Made by a program: the position numbers and the translations under genes. From an uncultured Clostridia bacterium (GTDB lineage Bacteria; Bacillota; Clostridia; Christensenellales; Pumilibacteraceae): a stretch of DNA of 19,388 bases. The number at the start of each line of letters is the position of its first letter. Position 1 is the stretch's first letter. The stretch spans positions 1 through 19,388 of the forward strand of contig CANQUR010000011.1 of assembly GCA_947627075.1 (NCBI GenBank), in the 5' to 3' direction. Under the pieces are notes generated by a model. It was not told the origin of the DNA, ran no database searches, and worked only from the letters and a program-made list of their open reading frames with translations. This document shows, piece by piece, positions 7,171-14,379 of this stretch.

Positions 7171-9294
7171 ATGAAGAAATTAAAATTTATCGTAATGTTG
7201 CTTTTGAGCGCAATGCTTGTAATGGTTGCAGTCGCGTGCAATGATACCGTAACGCTCGAAAGCATAACGATCAAGCAAGGAACGATCGCAAGTGTCGTTG
7301 AACAAGGAGACACTCTCGACACTTCGAAGGTGATCATTTTGGCACATTACAGCGACGGTAGCGAAAAAGAGATCGGAGCAAAAGATGACGGAGTGACCTT
7401 TTCGAATTTTTCCACGGCTGAATTGGGTGAGTTCGAACTGACTGTCGAATATAAGGGCTTGATCTGCAAGACCGTTATCAAGGTAAAGGAAAAGGACGTG
7501 TATGCTTCTTATGAGATAGTGGGCGTCAATCTTCCCGATTTTGTATCCGACTATAGAAACGCCTGCGCCGAAAAGACCGATAAGCGTACGGAATTCAGCG
7601 TGCGCGACGATGTATATTATGTCGGCGACGACAACGAGTTCAAATTCAAGCCGACTGTCCTTGTCTCGAACGGCGAATTCGATGTGGACATAGGGGGCGA
7701 AATGCTTGACGCGGACGTTAAGGTGGAGATCAAAAACGAAGGAAGCTATGAGGAAGTCAAAGCGGAGGACTATGTCGAGGTGAAAGCTTACGGTAGCTAT
7801 CTGTTTTCGGAAACGGCAATAGACAAGACGATAAGATTTACCGTAACGCCGTTTATAGTGGATCATCCCGACAGTGCAAGCGATTCGGTCAGCTTCGAGT
7901 TCAAGGTAGTTGACGGTTGGAACGCTTACAATGCCGTAGACCTTGCCATGATAGAAGCGGATCGCCTTGTAATAGAAGATAACGAGCAAAACAGGAACAG
8001 CGCAGCAGGTTGGGTGGAATTCAAAGAGGCTCACGGGCTTCCCGTCGATCACAAGGCAAATGCGGTAATAATGCACAGCAATATCAAGATAACAAAGGAC
8101 GATATCCCGTCGATATTCTTTTACGGTCAAAACGATGTCGCGGAAGGCGACGCGGATTACGCCAGAGTTGTAGGCTCGCTTAAGGACTATTACGAGATAT
8201 ATCAGCACAATGTATTGCCGGGCGAACACTTCGAACTCATAGGAAATTACTTTACCATGAATGCCGAAGAACTGCCTCTTGTCGTAAGAGAAGGCTGGCC
8301 CGGTACAATAAAAGACGTGGGAACGGTAATAAGCCATGCGACCTTGATCAAATTCAGAGGCAAAAACAGAGATATAAACGACAGCACGCCCAACGGCTCT
8401 GCGGTCATGAAAAATATCTATTTTGTGGGCAATTCCAATCGTAGCGACGAGGGCGAAGGTAAGCTTTCGGGCGGACTTATCAATCACAAGATAAGAGGCA
8501 TCGATTTCGCCATTGAAAATTGCATTTCGGTAAAATGGTTCATTTCATATTTCCCCGAGTCGTACGAGGATGTCACCGCGTATGACATAAATAATTGCAA
8601 GGCATATGACAACTACAATTGCTTTTTGTATGTTTGGGGCGGCGGAAATTATGAAGATCAGAAGTTTATCAACGTCAAAAACAGCGAGATGATAGGCGCC
8701 GGCGGTCCCGTAATGATATGCGACCATTGCAATTCCAAGCGTCAAGACGGCGGATTCCCGAGCAATGTCAAGGTAACAAACTGCAACCTCGAATCCTTTG
8801 TCACGGGTCAAGAGGGATGGTTCAATCTTGTTGGTGCAGGTTCGCTTGCAACGAAAGTAAAGGCGATCAACCAAATGTTTGTGTTGAACGGAAGGACGTT
8901 CTTAAAGCATAATGCGGTGAGCAACAATGACGAATTCAATTTTATAGCCGTATTCAAGGCGAATAACGACAATGAATCTCTTTTGAACTTCTCGCCTATA
9001 AAGGGCTATTTGCAAATTGACGAGAACGCCGCGCTCGATTTCGGGCAAGGTACTCCCGTTATAGATGGCTTGCTTAAATTCCACGGCGAACAAAAGACGG
9101 GCGCTCCCATATTCCAAAGCGCAAAGGGCGGAGCGGCATATTTTGGCGGCGAAGGATTTTTCGATGCAAACAAGCAGCCTATAACCAAGGACGATCTTTT
9201 GTTCCAAGGCGACTACCTCAACGCCTATGTTGGTGCGGAAGGTATGACGGGATTCATCGGAGTAATGTTCGGCTACTATACTGTGGAACAATAA
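7171..9294 (+). CDS. Large surface lipoprotein with Big_3-like domain and beta-helix-like region
   Basis: 707 residues, no named homologue recognised. Residues 1-23 are a lipoprotein signal peptide: K-K-L-K, a hydrophobic core, then V-A-V-A-C with Cys23 as the lipidation site (Ala at -3 is permitted but not the commonest). Residues about 29-110 match the Big_3 bacterial Ig-like pattern (VEQGDTLD, HYSDGSEKEI, ELGEFELTVEYKG, KVKEK). Residues 111-255 are another beta-rich segment. Residues about 370-600 have irregular strand repeats with Asn/Gly turns (INNCKAYDNYN, INVKNSEMIG, VKVTNCNLES) that suggest a right-handed parallel beta-helix, a fold common in polysaccharide-active or adhesive proteins. 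Catalytic residues cannot be assigned. The start has GGAGG at 7161-7165, 5 nt before ATG. It follows the ABC module by 62 nt and probably shares its transcript, so it may be exporter-linked. Confidence 0.88.
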   Translation: MKKLKFIVMLLLSAMLVMVAVACNDTVTLESITIKQGTIASVVEQGDTLDTSKVIILAHYSDGSEKEIGAKDDGVTFSNFSTAELGEFELTVEYKGLICKTVIKVKEKDVYASYEIVGVNLPDFVSDYRNACAEKTDKRTEFSVRDDVYYVGDDNEFKFKPTVLVSNGEFDVDIGGEMLDADVKVEIKNEGSYEEVKAEDYVEVKAYGSYLFSETAIDKTIRFTVTPFIVDHPDSASDSVSFEFKVVDGWNAYNAVDLAMIEADRLVIEDNEQNRNSAAGWVEFKEAHGLPVDHKANAVIMHSNIKITKDDIPSIFFYGQNDVAEGDADYARVVGSLKDYYEIYQHNVLPGEHFELIGNYFTMNAEELPLVVREGWPGTIKDVGTVISHATLIKFRGKNRDINDSTPNGSAVMKNIYFVGNSNRSDEGEGKLSGGLINHKIRGIDFAIENCISVKWFISYFPESYEDVTAYDINNCKAYDNYNCFLYVWGGGNYEDQKFINVKNSEMIGAGGPVMICDHCNSKRQDGGFPSNVKVTNCNLESFVTGQEGWFNLVGAGSLATKVKAINQMFVLNGRTFLKHNAVSNNDEFNFIAVFKANNDNESLLNFSPIKGYLQIDENAALDFGQGTPVIDGLLKFHGEQKTGAPIFQSAKGGAAYFGGEGFFDANKQPITKDDLLFQGDYLNAYVGAEGMTGFIGVMFGYYTVEQ

Positions 9295-9295
9295 C

Positions 9296-9313
9296 AGACT
9301 AACGTGTTAGTCT
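9296..9313 (+). repeat. 8-bp perfect inverted repeat immediately after the lipoprotein stop
   Basis: AGACTAAC (9296-9303), GT, GTTAGTCT (9306-9313). Its right arm also belongs to a second inverted repeat, AGTCTATTT (9309-9317) with AAATAGACT (9345-9353), so the two hairpins are mutually exclusive. A third small stem, CGAGT-GA-ACTCG (9330-9341), sits inside the larger one. Confidence 0.6.
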
Positions 9314-9371
9314 ATTTCTCAAACATAGACGAGTGAACTCGCCAAAATAGACTGAAAAGCGACAACTCGAC

Positions 9372-9403
9372 AAAAACGCTTTGCATATTGCGGGGCGTTT
9401 TTT
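9372..9403 (+). terminator. Probable intrinsic terminator after the lipoprotein gene
   Basis: AAAAACGC (9372-9379) pairs with GCGTTTTT (9395-9402), ending in six T residues (9398-9403). The loop of 15 nt is long and GC pairs are few, but the position (between the lipoprotein stop and the aroC promoter) and the A-stem/T-tail layout fit a terminator that might also work in reverse. Confidence 0.5.
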
Positions 9404-9424
9404 GTATATCATTATGCAAAAAGT

Positions 9425-9452
9425 TTGATTTTTCCGCAAAATATGGTATAAT
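9425..9452 (+). promoter_or_regulatory. aro operon promoter, positioned for a leaderless transcript
   Basis: TTGATT (9425-9430), 16-bp spacer, perfect TATAAT (9447-9452). Exactly 6 nt separate the -10 from the aroC ATG at 9459, so the expected transcription start is the A of the start codon. No Shine-Dalgarno precedes aroC. Confidence 0.75.
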
Positions 9453-9458
9453 GGACGC

Positions 9459-10517
9459 ATGAGATACTTAACAGCCGGCGAATCGCACGGGAAAGCCCTT
9501 GTGGGAATTATCGAGGGTTTGCCCGCAGGATTGAAAATCGACATAAAAAAAATAAACGATTTCCTTTTGGCTCGGCAGTCGGTAGTGGGCAGAGGGGAGC
9601 GTTCGCATTCGCTTTGCGACGAAGCGAAAATTTTGTCCGGACTCAACGGATCCGTCACCACGGGTGCGCCCGTTGCCGTGCTAATAAGCAATAACGGCAG
9701 TAAGATAGACGGCTTCGATTTTTATCGACCCGGACACGTAGATCTCGCGGCGGACGTCAAGTACGGTTACGGGGATCCCGCTCTCGGGTCCGAACGCGGC
9801 AGTGCACGCGAGACGGCAATGCGTACCGCGCTCGGCGCTATCGCGATGCAATTTCTCGAAAAGATTGGCATTGTCATTATGGCGCAAGTAGTTCAAGTGA
9901 GCAATGTACTTGTCGGCGAGTCGAACGATATCGACAAATCATGCAGATGCGATGTTCGCGATGCGGAAAAGATAAAAACCGTAATCGAAGAAGCGCAAAG
10001 ACGCGGAGATACGCTCGGAGGCAAAATAAAAATTATCGTGCGCGGTCTGCCCGTAGGCATAGGCTCGCACGTCTTTTACGATCGCAGGCTCGATTACCTT
10101 TTGGGAGGCGCTCTTATGAGCATTCCTTCCGTCAAGGCGGTGGAAAACGGGCTGGGAGTGGGCTTTGCGTCCTTATCCGGCAAACAAGTCGCGGACGAGT
10201 GGGAAAACGGAAGCAGAAAGAGCAATAATTGCGGCGGAATAGAAGGCGGGATCTCCAACGGCGAGGACATAGTATTTTATCTTACCGCCAAGCCCGTTCC
10301 GAGCATAAGCGGACTTAAAACGATAGACGGAAATGGTAGAAGCTCGGTGACGGCGAAAGTTCGCGGTGACGTTTGCGCCGTGCCTGCACTATGTTTTGTT
10401 GCCGAAGCGGTGTCGGCGCTCGAGACGGCAAAGGCGCTTTTGGACTGTTTGGGCGGAGATACGATGGACGAGCTAAAAGAGCGTTTTGTGGCAAAGGGGG
10501 CGTTATGCAGAAAATAG
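9459..10517 (+). CDS. aroC: Chorismate synthase
   Basis: 352 residues, at the short end for AroC (usually about 360-390). It converts 5-enolpyruvylshikimate-3-phosphate to chorismate using reduced FMN, in the cytoplasm, as the last shikimate step. Signature segments are all present: T-A-G-E-S-H-G at 5-11, R-P-G-H-V-D, S-E-R-G-S-A-R-E-T, G-G-I-E-G-G-I-S-N-G and the C-terminal R-G-D-V-C-A-V-P-A. The family start (M-x-Y-x-T-A-G-E-S-H-G) supports ATG 9459, though no Shine-Dalgarno is present and the promoter -10 is only 6 nt upstream. It is the first gene of a six-gene aro operon, which is unusual because AroC acts last. It overlaps aroB by 13 nt. Confidence 0.96.
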   Translation: MRYLTAGESHGKALVGIIEGLPAGLKIDIKKINDFLLARQSVVGRGERSHSLCDEAKILSGLNGSVTTGAPVAVLISNNGSKIDGFDFYRPGHVDLAADVKYGYGDPALGSERGSARETAMRTALGAIAMQFLEKIGIVIMAQVVQVSNVLVGESNDIDKSCRCDVRDAEKIKTVIEEAQRRGDTLGGKIKIIVRGLPVGIGSHVFYDRRLDYLLGGALMSIPSVKAVENGLGVGFASLSGKQVADEWENGSRKSNNCGGIEGGISNGEDIVFYLTAKPVPSISGLKTIDGNGRSSVTAKVRGDVCAVPALCFVAEAVSALETAKALLDCLGGDTMDELKERFVAKGALCRK

Positions 10518-11446
10518 CAATAAATTCGGGCGAGGATATGAAGGCGCTTTTCGGCTCGGCTTTTGTTATCACCGATACAAATCTCGATCGCATTTACGGC
10601 GGAATGTTGCCTAAAAATCGCTTTGCGATCAATGCGGGCGAGAGCAACAAGACGTTGTATTCGGTCGAAAAAGTAGTGAACGCCATGCTAAAATACGGCG
10701 TTAAACGAGGAGACAGGATAGCCGCATTCGGAGGCGGACTTGTAGGCGACCTTACCGGCTTCGTTGCGTCAATATATATGCGCGGCATACAGTGGAGTTT
10801 TATTCCCACATCATTGCTCGCAATGGCAGACAGTTGCGTGGGCGGCAAGACGGCAGTCAATGTCGGACTCATAAAAAACGCGGTAGGCGCATTCAATCTT
10901 CCCGATGTCTATGTCGAGACAAAATATCTCAATTCTTTGCCACAACGCGAATTCGAAAGCGGAATGGGCGAAATCGTCAAAATGTCGCTTATGGACGCCG
11001 ACCTTTACGAATTTATGCACGGCAAATTCGACGCGGTCGAAGCCGTCAAAAAATGTATAAAGTTAAAAAGCGATATAGTGGAAAAGGACCTTTCCGACAA
11101 TGGACCGCGCAGAGCACTCAATATGGGACATACTGTAGGACATGCCGTCGAAATGCTTACCGGGCTTTCGCACGGTAAGAGCGTGCTTATAGGAATGAAG
11201 CTCGAAACAGCCATGCTTCGAGACTTGCTCGAACATAATTATTTTTATGAGATCCAATCGTATTTGTATAAATATATAGGCAAAATGCCGCTCAATCTCG
11301 ACGCAGAGGCGATAACTGTCATCGCCATGTCCGACAAAAAGAATAAAGGCGGTATAAGCATCATGTATCCTCAAGGGATAGGAGACATACGCGAAGTGGT
11401 TTTGAGTCGAAGCGAATTTTTACGGCTTTTGAAGGGAGCTATGTAA
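10505..11446 (+). CDS. aroB: 3-dehydroquinate synthase
   Basis: 313 residues, clearly shorter than the usual 345-365, with a trimmed N-terminal nucleotide-binding lobe. It converts DAHP to 3-dehydroquinate with NAD and a divalent metal. Seen: E46-S-N-K (substrate/NAD site), G-G-G-L-V-G-D-L-T-G-F at 76-86, P-T-S-L-L-A-M-A-D-S-C-V-G-G-K at 101-115, metal ligand candidates E156 in G-E-I-V-K, H209 in N-M-G-H-T-V-G-H, and H223 in L-S-H-G-K. The frame is open 44 codons further upstream, but that part lies inside aroC. ATG 10505 has a G-rich site (10496-10500) at 4 nt and begins with a typical short strand. It joins aroA as TAATG. Confidence 0.95.
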   Translation: MQKIAINSGEDMKALFGSAFVITDTNLDRIYGGMLPKNRFAINAGESNKTLYSVEKVVNAMLKYGVKRGDRIAAFGGGLVGDLTGFVASIYMRGIQWSFIPTSLLAMADSCVGGKTAVNVGLIKNAVGAFNLPDVYVETKYLNSLPQREFESGMGEIVKMSLMDADLYEFMHGKFDAVEAVKKCIKLKSDIVEKDLSDNGPRRALNMGHTVGHAVEMLTGLSHGKSVLIGMKLETAMLRDLLEHNYFYEIQSYLYKYIGKMPLNLDAEAITVIAMSDKKNKGGISIMYPQGIGDIREVVLSRSEFLRLLKGAM

Positions 11447-12657
11447 TGAGGATCAAACCGATAAAGGAATTCAACCGCGTGCTCACTCCTCCGCCCGACA
11501 AGAGCATTACGATTCGCGCGGCTGTAATGGGAATGCTCGCGCATGGCAAGACCGTCATAAAAAATCCGTTGTTGAGCGGTGATGCCGTTGCGGCGATAAA
11601 TGCAGTCGGAACGCTCGGTGCCGAAGTCGAGTTCGACAGAGGAAGGCTCATCATAAATGGCGGCAAAATGATAAACGCGAACGTAGACGCACGCAATTCG
11701 GCAACGACAATGCGTTTGCTTGCGGGCGCGCTTGCGGGTCATGACGTGACGGCAACTATTACGGGCGACAACTCTCTTTGTCGCCGCAGTATGAAGGCGC
11801 TTATCGACGCTTTGACGGACATGGGTGCGAAAATAGAGAGCAAAAACGGCTTTGCACCGCTCAAGATCACCGGTGCGTCTTTGCATGGGATAGACTTTGT
11901 TCCGTCATTGCCTTCGGCTCAAATAAAGGGTGCCGTGCTGCTTGCCGGACTTAATGCAAGCGGAAAAACGACCGTTGCCGAAAGGATAAAGACGAGGTCG
12001 CATACCGAGGATATGCTCAAAACTTTCGGCGCGGACATAAAAACCGAAAACGGAATTATAGAACTTTATCCCGGCAAACTCGTCGGTGCGGAAGTCAATG
12101 TTCCGGGGGATATTTCTTCGGCGGCATATCCCATTGTGCTTGCGCTCAAAAAGGGATTTTGTTATATAAAGGATGTAGGCACGTCGCGAAGGGAACTCAT
12201 AGATTTTCTTGTCAGCATAGGCGGCAATATAAAAGAGGAAGCTTTCGGGAATAGGGCTGATCTTGAAGTGAATAGATCGGAACTCAAACCGTTTACGATA
12301 AGCGGGCAAATGGCTACGGCGCTAATAGACGAATTGCCGCTTCTTGCCGCGCTTGCTTGCACCATAGAGGGCGAGAGCGTCATAAAAGACGCGGGCGCAT
12401 TGCGAAACAAGGAGTGCGATCGAATTAAGTGCACCGCGCTCAATTTACGCAATATGGGGGCAGAGATCGAAGAACTCAAAGACGGCTTCGTGATAAAAGG
12501 CGGCAAGTTAAGGGGTGGAAATGCGCACGCTTACAGCGATCACCGCATGGCAATGAGCATGGCGATAGCCAACGCGCTTTCATTTGAGGGCGGCACGGTG
12601 GACGACGACAAGTGCGTGGAAATAAGCTATCCTTACTTTTGGGAGTTGTTCGTATGA
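11446..12657 (+). CDS. aroA: 3-phosphoshikimate 1-carboxyvinyltransferase (EPSP synthase)
   Basis: 403 residues, slightly short for the family (about 425). It transfers enolpyruvyl from PEP to shikimate-3-phosphate. Seen: P-P-D-K19-S-I-T-I-R24 (usually P-G-D-K-S), S-A-Q-I-K-G-A-V-L-L-A-G-L, V-P-G-D-I-S-S-A-A-Y, D-E-L-P-L-L-A with the catalytic Asp, L-R-N-K-E-C-D-R-I with the catalytic Glu, S-D-H-R-M-A-M, and I-S-Y-P at the end. The sequence pattern is of the class II type. The PEP/glyphosate loop reads A-R83-N-S-A86-T-T-M-R90, with Ala86 where E. coli-type enzymes have Gly96. ATG overlaps the aroB stop (TAATG), with a GAAGGGAG site upstream, and its stop overlaps aroE as ATGA. Confidence 0.96.
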   Translation: MRIKPIKEFNRVLTPPPDKSITIRAAVMGMLAHGKTVIKNPLLSGDAVAAINAVGTLGAEVEFDRGRLIINGGKMINANVDARNSATTMRLLAGALAGHDVTATITGDNSLCRRSMKALIDALTDMGAKIESKNGFAPLKITGASLHGIDFVPSLPSAQIKGAVLLAGLNASGKTTVAERIKTRSHTEDMLKTFGADIKTENGIIELYPGKLVGAEVNVPGDISSAAYPIVLALKKGFCYIKDVGTSRRELIDFLVSIGGNIKEEAFGNRADLEVNRSELKPFTISGQMATALIDELPLLAALACTIEGESVIKDAGALRNKECDRIKCTALNLRNMGAEIEELKDGFVIKGGKLRGGNAHAYSDHRMAMSMAIANALSFEGGTVDDDKCVEISYPYFWELFV

Positions 12658-13379
12658 AAAAACTTTTCGTTTTGGGAAGCGGGATAGGTTACTCGCTTTC
12701 TCCGACAATATTTGCGCATCTCTTTGAAATTTTCGGCGAGGCGGGAACGTACTCGATCTGTGACATATCTTCGAGCAGACTCTGTGATATAAGCGAGCTT
12801 GCAAAGGGCACAGACGGATTCAATGTAACCAAACCGTTCAAGACAGAAGTCTTAAAATATCTGAATGGAATAAAAACCGATTGCGGAAGCGTAAACACGG
12901 TCACCGTTAAGGATATGACGGGTTACAGTACCGATGGCGAAGGCTTTATTTACGATCTAAATCGAAATTTTCCGTCCGCGAGCAAATCGAACGTGCTTTT
13001 GATCGGATACGGCGGAGCGGCTTCCGCTTGCGCTTCGTCGCTTAAAAAATCGGGCGCGAACGTTGCCGTCACGGGCAGAGATATCGATAAAGCTACTGCT
13101 TTTGCTTTGAAATACGGGATAAAGGTTTACGACGAAGCTTTTAAGCCCGATGGCGTAGTGAGTTGCGTGACCGAGACCTTTGTCCCCAAGATCGATAAAG
13201 TCGACTTTTGCTATGACCTTCGATACGCGGGAGAGACGTTAAAGCTCGATTGCTCGTCGGCGAACGGTTTGGGGATGCTCATAGCGCAAGCCATATATTC
13301 GTACGGAATATTTTATTGCAAGGAATTTGACAGGAACGATATAGACAAACTATACTTGAAAATAAAGGAGAGCATATGA
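12654..13379 (+). CDS. aroE: Shikimate dehydrogenase
   Basis: 241 residues, shorter than the usual 265-290. It reduces 3-dehydroshikimate to shikimate with NADPH. Catalytic Lys63 lies in N-V-T-K-P-F-K and catalytic Asp94 in Y-S-T-D-G-E-G-F; N81 in S-V-N-T-V and the shikimate-binding serines S14 and S16 (Y-S-L-S-P) are present. The Rossmann loop reads G-Y-G-G-A-A-S-A. Odd points: the usual H-S-x-S-P-x-x-H has Tyr13 and Phe20 in place of both histidines, and the usual N-T-D is S-T-D. The start at 12654 (ATGA overlap with aroA, GGGAG at 12641-12645) matches the family N-terminus; the 14 extra codons open upstream lie inside aroA. Confidence 0.93.
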   Translation: MKKLFVLGSGIGYSLSPTIFAHLFEIFGEAGTYSICDISSSRLCDISELAKGTDGFNVTKPFKTEVLKYLNGIKTDCGSVNTVTVKDMTGYSTDGEGFIYDLNRNFPSASKSNVLLIGYGGAASACASSLKKSGANVAVTGRDIDKATAFALKYGIKVYDEAFKPDGVVSCVTETFVPKIDKVDFCYDLRYAGETLKLDCSSANGLGMLIAQAIYSYGIFYCKEFDRNDIDKLYLKIKESI

Positions 13380-13792
13380 AATTACTTGTGATCTCGGGCG
13401 CAAATCTCAATAAACTCGGTAAACGCGAGGCGATCTACGGCACCTTTACGCTTGAAGATCTTCAAAATGAGCTTATACGGTATGCGGATCCGATAAAGCT
13501 CGAATTTTTCACTTCAAATCATGAGGGCGAAATAATAGACGCAGTGCAAAATTGCGATGCAGACGCGCTTATAATAAACGCGGGCGGATATTCGCACACG
13601 AGTGTGGCTATTGCCGACGCCGTGGCAATGCTCGCTATCCCGAAGATAGAAGTGCACCTTACCAACATTTTGGCGAGAGAGGAATATCGCAGATTTTCGG
13701 TAGTGGGCTCAAAATGTGACGGTGTGATATGCGGTTTGGGTATAGACGGATACAGGGCCGCGATCGACGTAATAAAAAGGAGACTTGTATGA
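13376..13792 (+). CDS. aroQ: Type II 3-dehydroquinate dehydratase
   Basis: 138 residues, near the usual 140-150; works as a dodecamer in the cytoplasm. It dehydrates 3-dehydroquinate to 3-dehydroshikimate. Active-site residues are visible: N10 and N12 in A-N-L-N, R17 and Y21 (K-R-E-A-I-Y-G), N48-H49-E50 in S-N-H-E-G-E, N68 and H74 (N-A-G-G-Y-S-H-T-S), E92-V-H94 and R105. The usual N-P-G-A-Y-T-H-T is N-A-G-G-Y-S-H-T here, a mild change. ATGA overlap with aroE, with AAGGAG upstream; ATGA overlap with aroK downstream. Confidence 0.97.
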   Translation: MKLLVISGANLNKLGKREAIYGTFTLEDLQNELIRYADPIKLEFFTSNHEGEIIDAVQNCDADALIINAGGYSHTSVAIADAVAMLAIPKIEVHLTNILAREEYRRFSVVGSKCDGVICGLGIDGYRAAIDVIKRRLV

Positions 13793-14295
13793 GAAATATC
13801 GCGTTTATCGGAATGATGGGTACGGGCAAAACGGTCACTTCCAGAGTGGTCGCCGAAAAGCTCGGAATGAATTTTATAGATATAGACGATACCTTGGTGG
13901 CGCGCATGGGAATGCCCATTTCGGTCGCATTTATAACGCTCGGCGAGGACATTTTTCGCAGTTACGAGCACGACGTCCTTTGCGAGGTGATCTGGCAGGA
14001 TAATTTCGTTATAAGTTGCGGAGGCGGGATAACGCTTTCGGAGCGAAATATGGAGCTTATGAAGGATTTTATAAAGGTCAGGCTCACTGCGTCGCCGGAG
14101 GAGATCTATCGCAGGACAAAGGACGATTTTTCGAGACCGCTTTTGAAAGATAACAGTCCAAAAAAGATAGCCGAGCTTATAGCCGAGCGCGAAGATTCAT
14201 ATTCGCGTTATGCCGATATTACCGTCTGTACCGACGGCAAAACGGTGGAGCAGGTCGCCGAAGAAATAGTCGAGTCGCTCGAAAAATTAAAATAG
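13789..14295 (+). CDS. aroK: Shikimate kinase
   Basis: 168 residues, standard for the family. It phosphorylates shikimate at O3 with ATP. Walker A is G-M-M-G-T-G-K-T near residues 8-15, D-I-D-D at about 30-33 binds Mg and shikimate, the G-E-D-I-F-R-S-Y-E segment carries the substrate Arg, C-G-G-G-I forms the shikimate-binding glycine loop, and the lid carries R-P-L-L. A later R-E-D-S-Y-S-R-Y-A fits the second substrate Arg. The open frame extends 20 codons upstream into aroQ, but ATG 13789 (ATGA overlap, AAGGAG upstream) gives the family N-terminus. It is the last gene of the aro operon. Confidence 0.96.
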   Translation: MRNIAFIGMMGTGKTVTSRVVAEKLGMNFIDIDDTLVARMGMPISVAFITLGEDIFRSYEHDVLCEVIWQDNFVISCGGGITLSERNMELMKDFIKVRLTASPEEIYRRTKDDFSRPLLKDNSPKKIAELIAEREDSYSRYADITVCTDGKTVEQVAEEIVESLEKLK

Positions 14296-14309
14296 TTTTT
14301 TGATCATTC

Positions 14310-14336
14310 GATAGGCGTATTTAGACTTCGCTTATC
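14310..14336 (+). terminator. Weak hairpin between aroK and uvrB
   Basis: GATAGGCG (14310-14317) pairs with CGCTTATC (14329-14336), with one G-T wobble and an 11-nt loop. No T-run follows, and the uvrB -35 box begins 9 nt later. It may slow or partly terminate aro transcription, but it is not a convincing intrinsic terminator. Confidence 0.3.
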
Positions 14337-14344
14337 TAATTCAC

Positions 14345-14373
14345 TTGACCGAAATAAAATAAAGTAATATAAT
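14345..14373 (+). promoter_or_regulatory. Strong uvrBA promoter, positioned for a leaderless transcript
   Basis: TTGACC (14345-14350), 17-bp spacer, perfect TATAAT (14368-14373). The uvrB ATG at 14380 begins exactly 6 nt after the -10, so transcription should start on the start codon. No Shine-Dalgarno is present. No DinR/LexA box of the GAAC-N4-GTTC type was seen, so SOS control is not evident here. Confidence 0.8.
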
Positions 14374-14379
14374 TTAGCC

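Noticed and set aside
10373..10504. Upstream extension of the aroB frame by 44 codons
   Set aside because: The extension lies inside aroC, is Arg/Gly-rich shadow sequence and matches no AroB N-terminus; ATG 10505 has a G-rich ribosome site.
14296..14379. SOS (LexA/DinR) box upstream of uvrB
   Set aside because: No GAAC-N4-GTTC-like palindrome is present in the interval, so SOS control cannot be claimed from this sequence.
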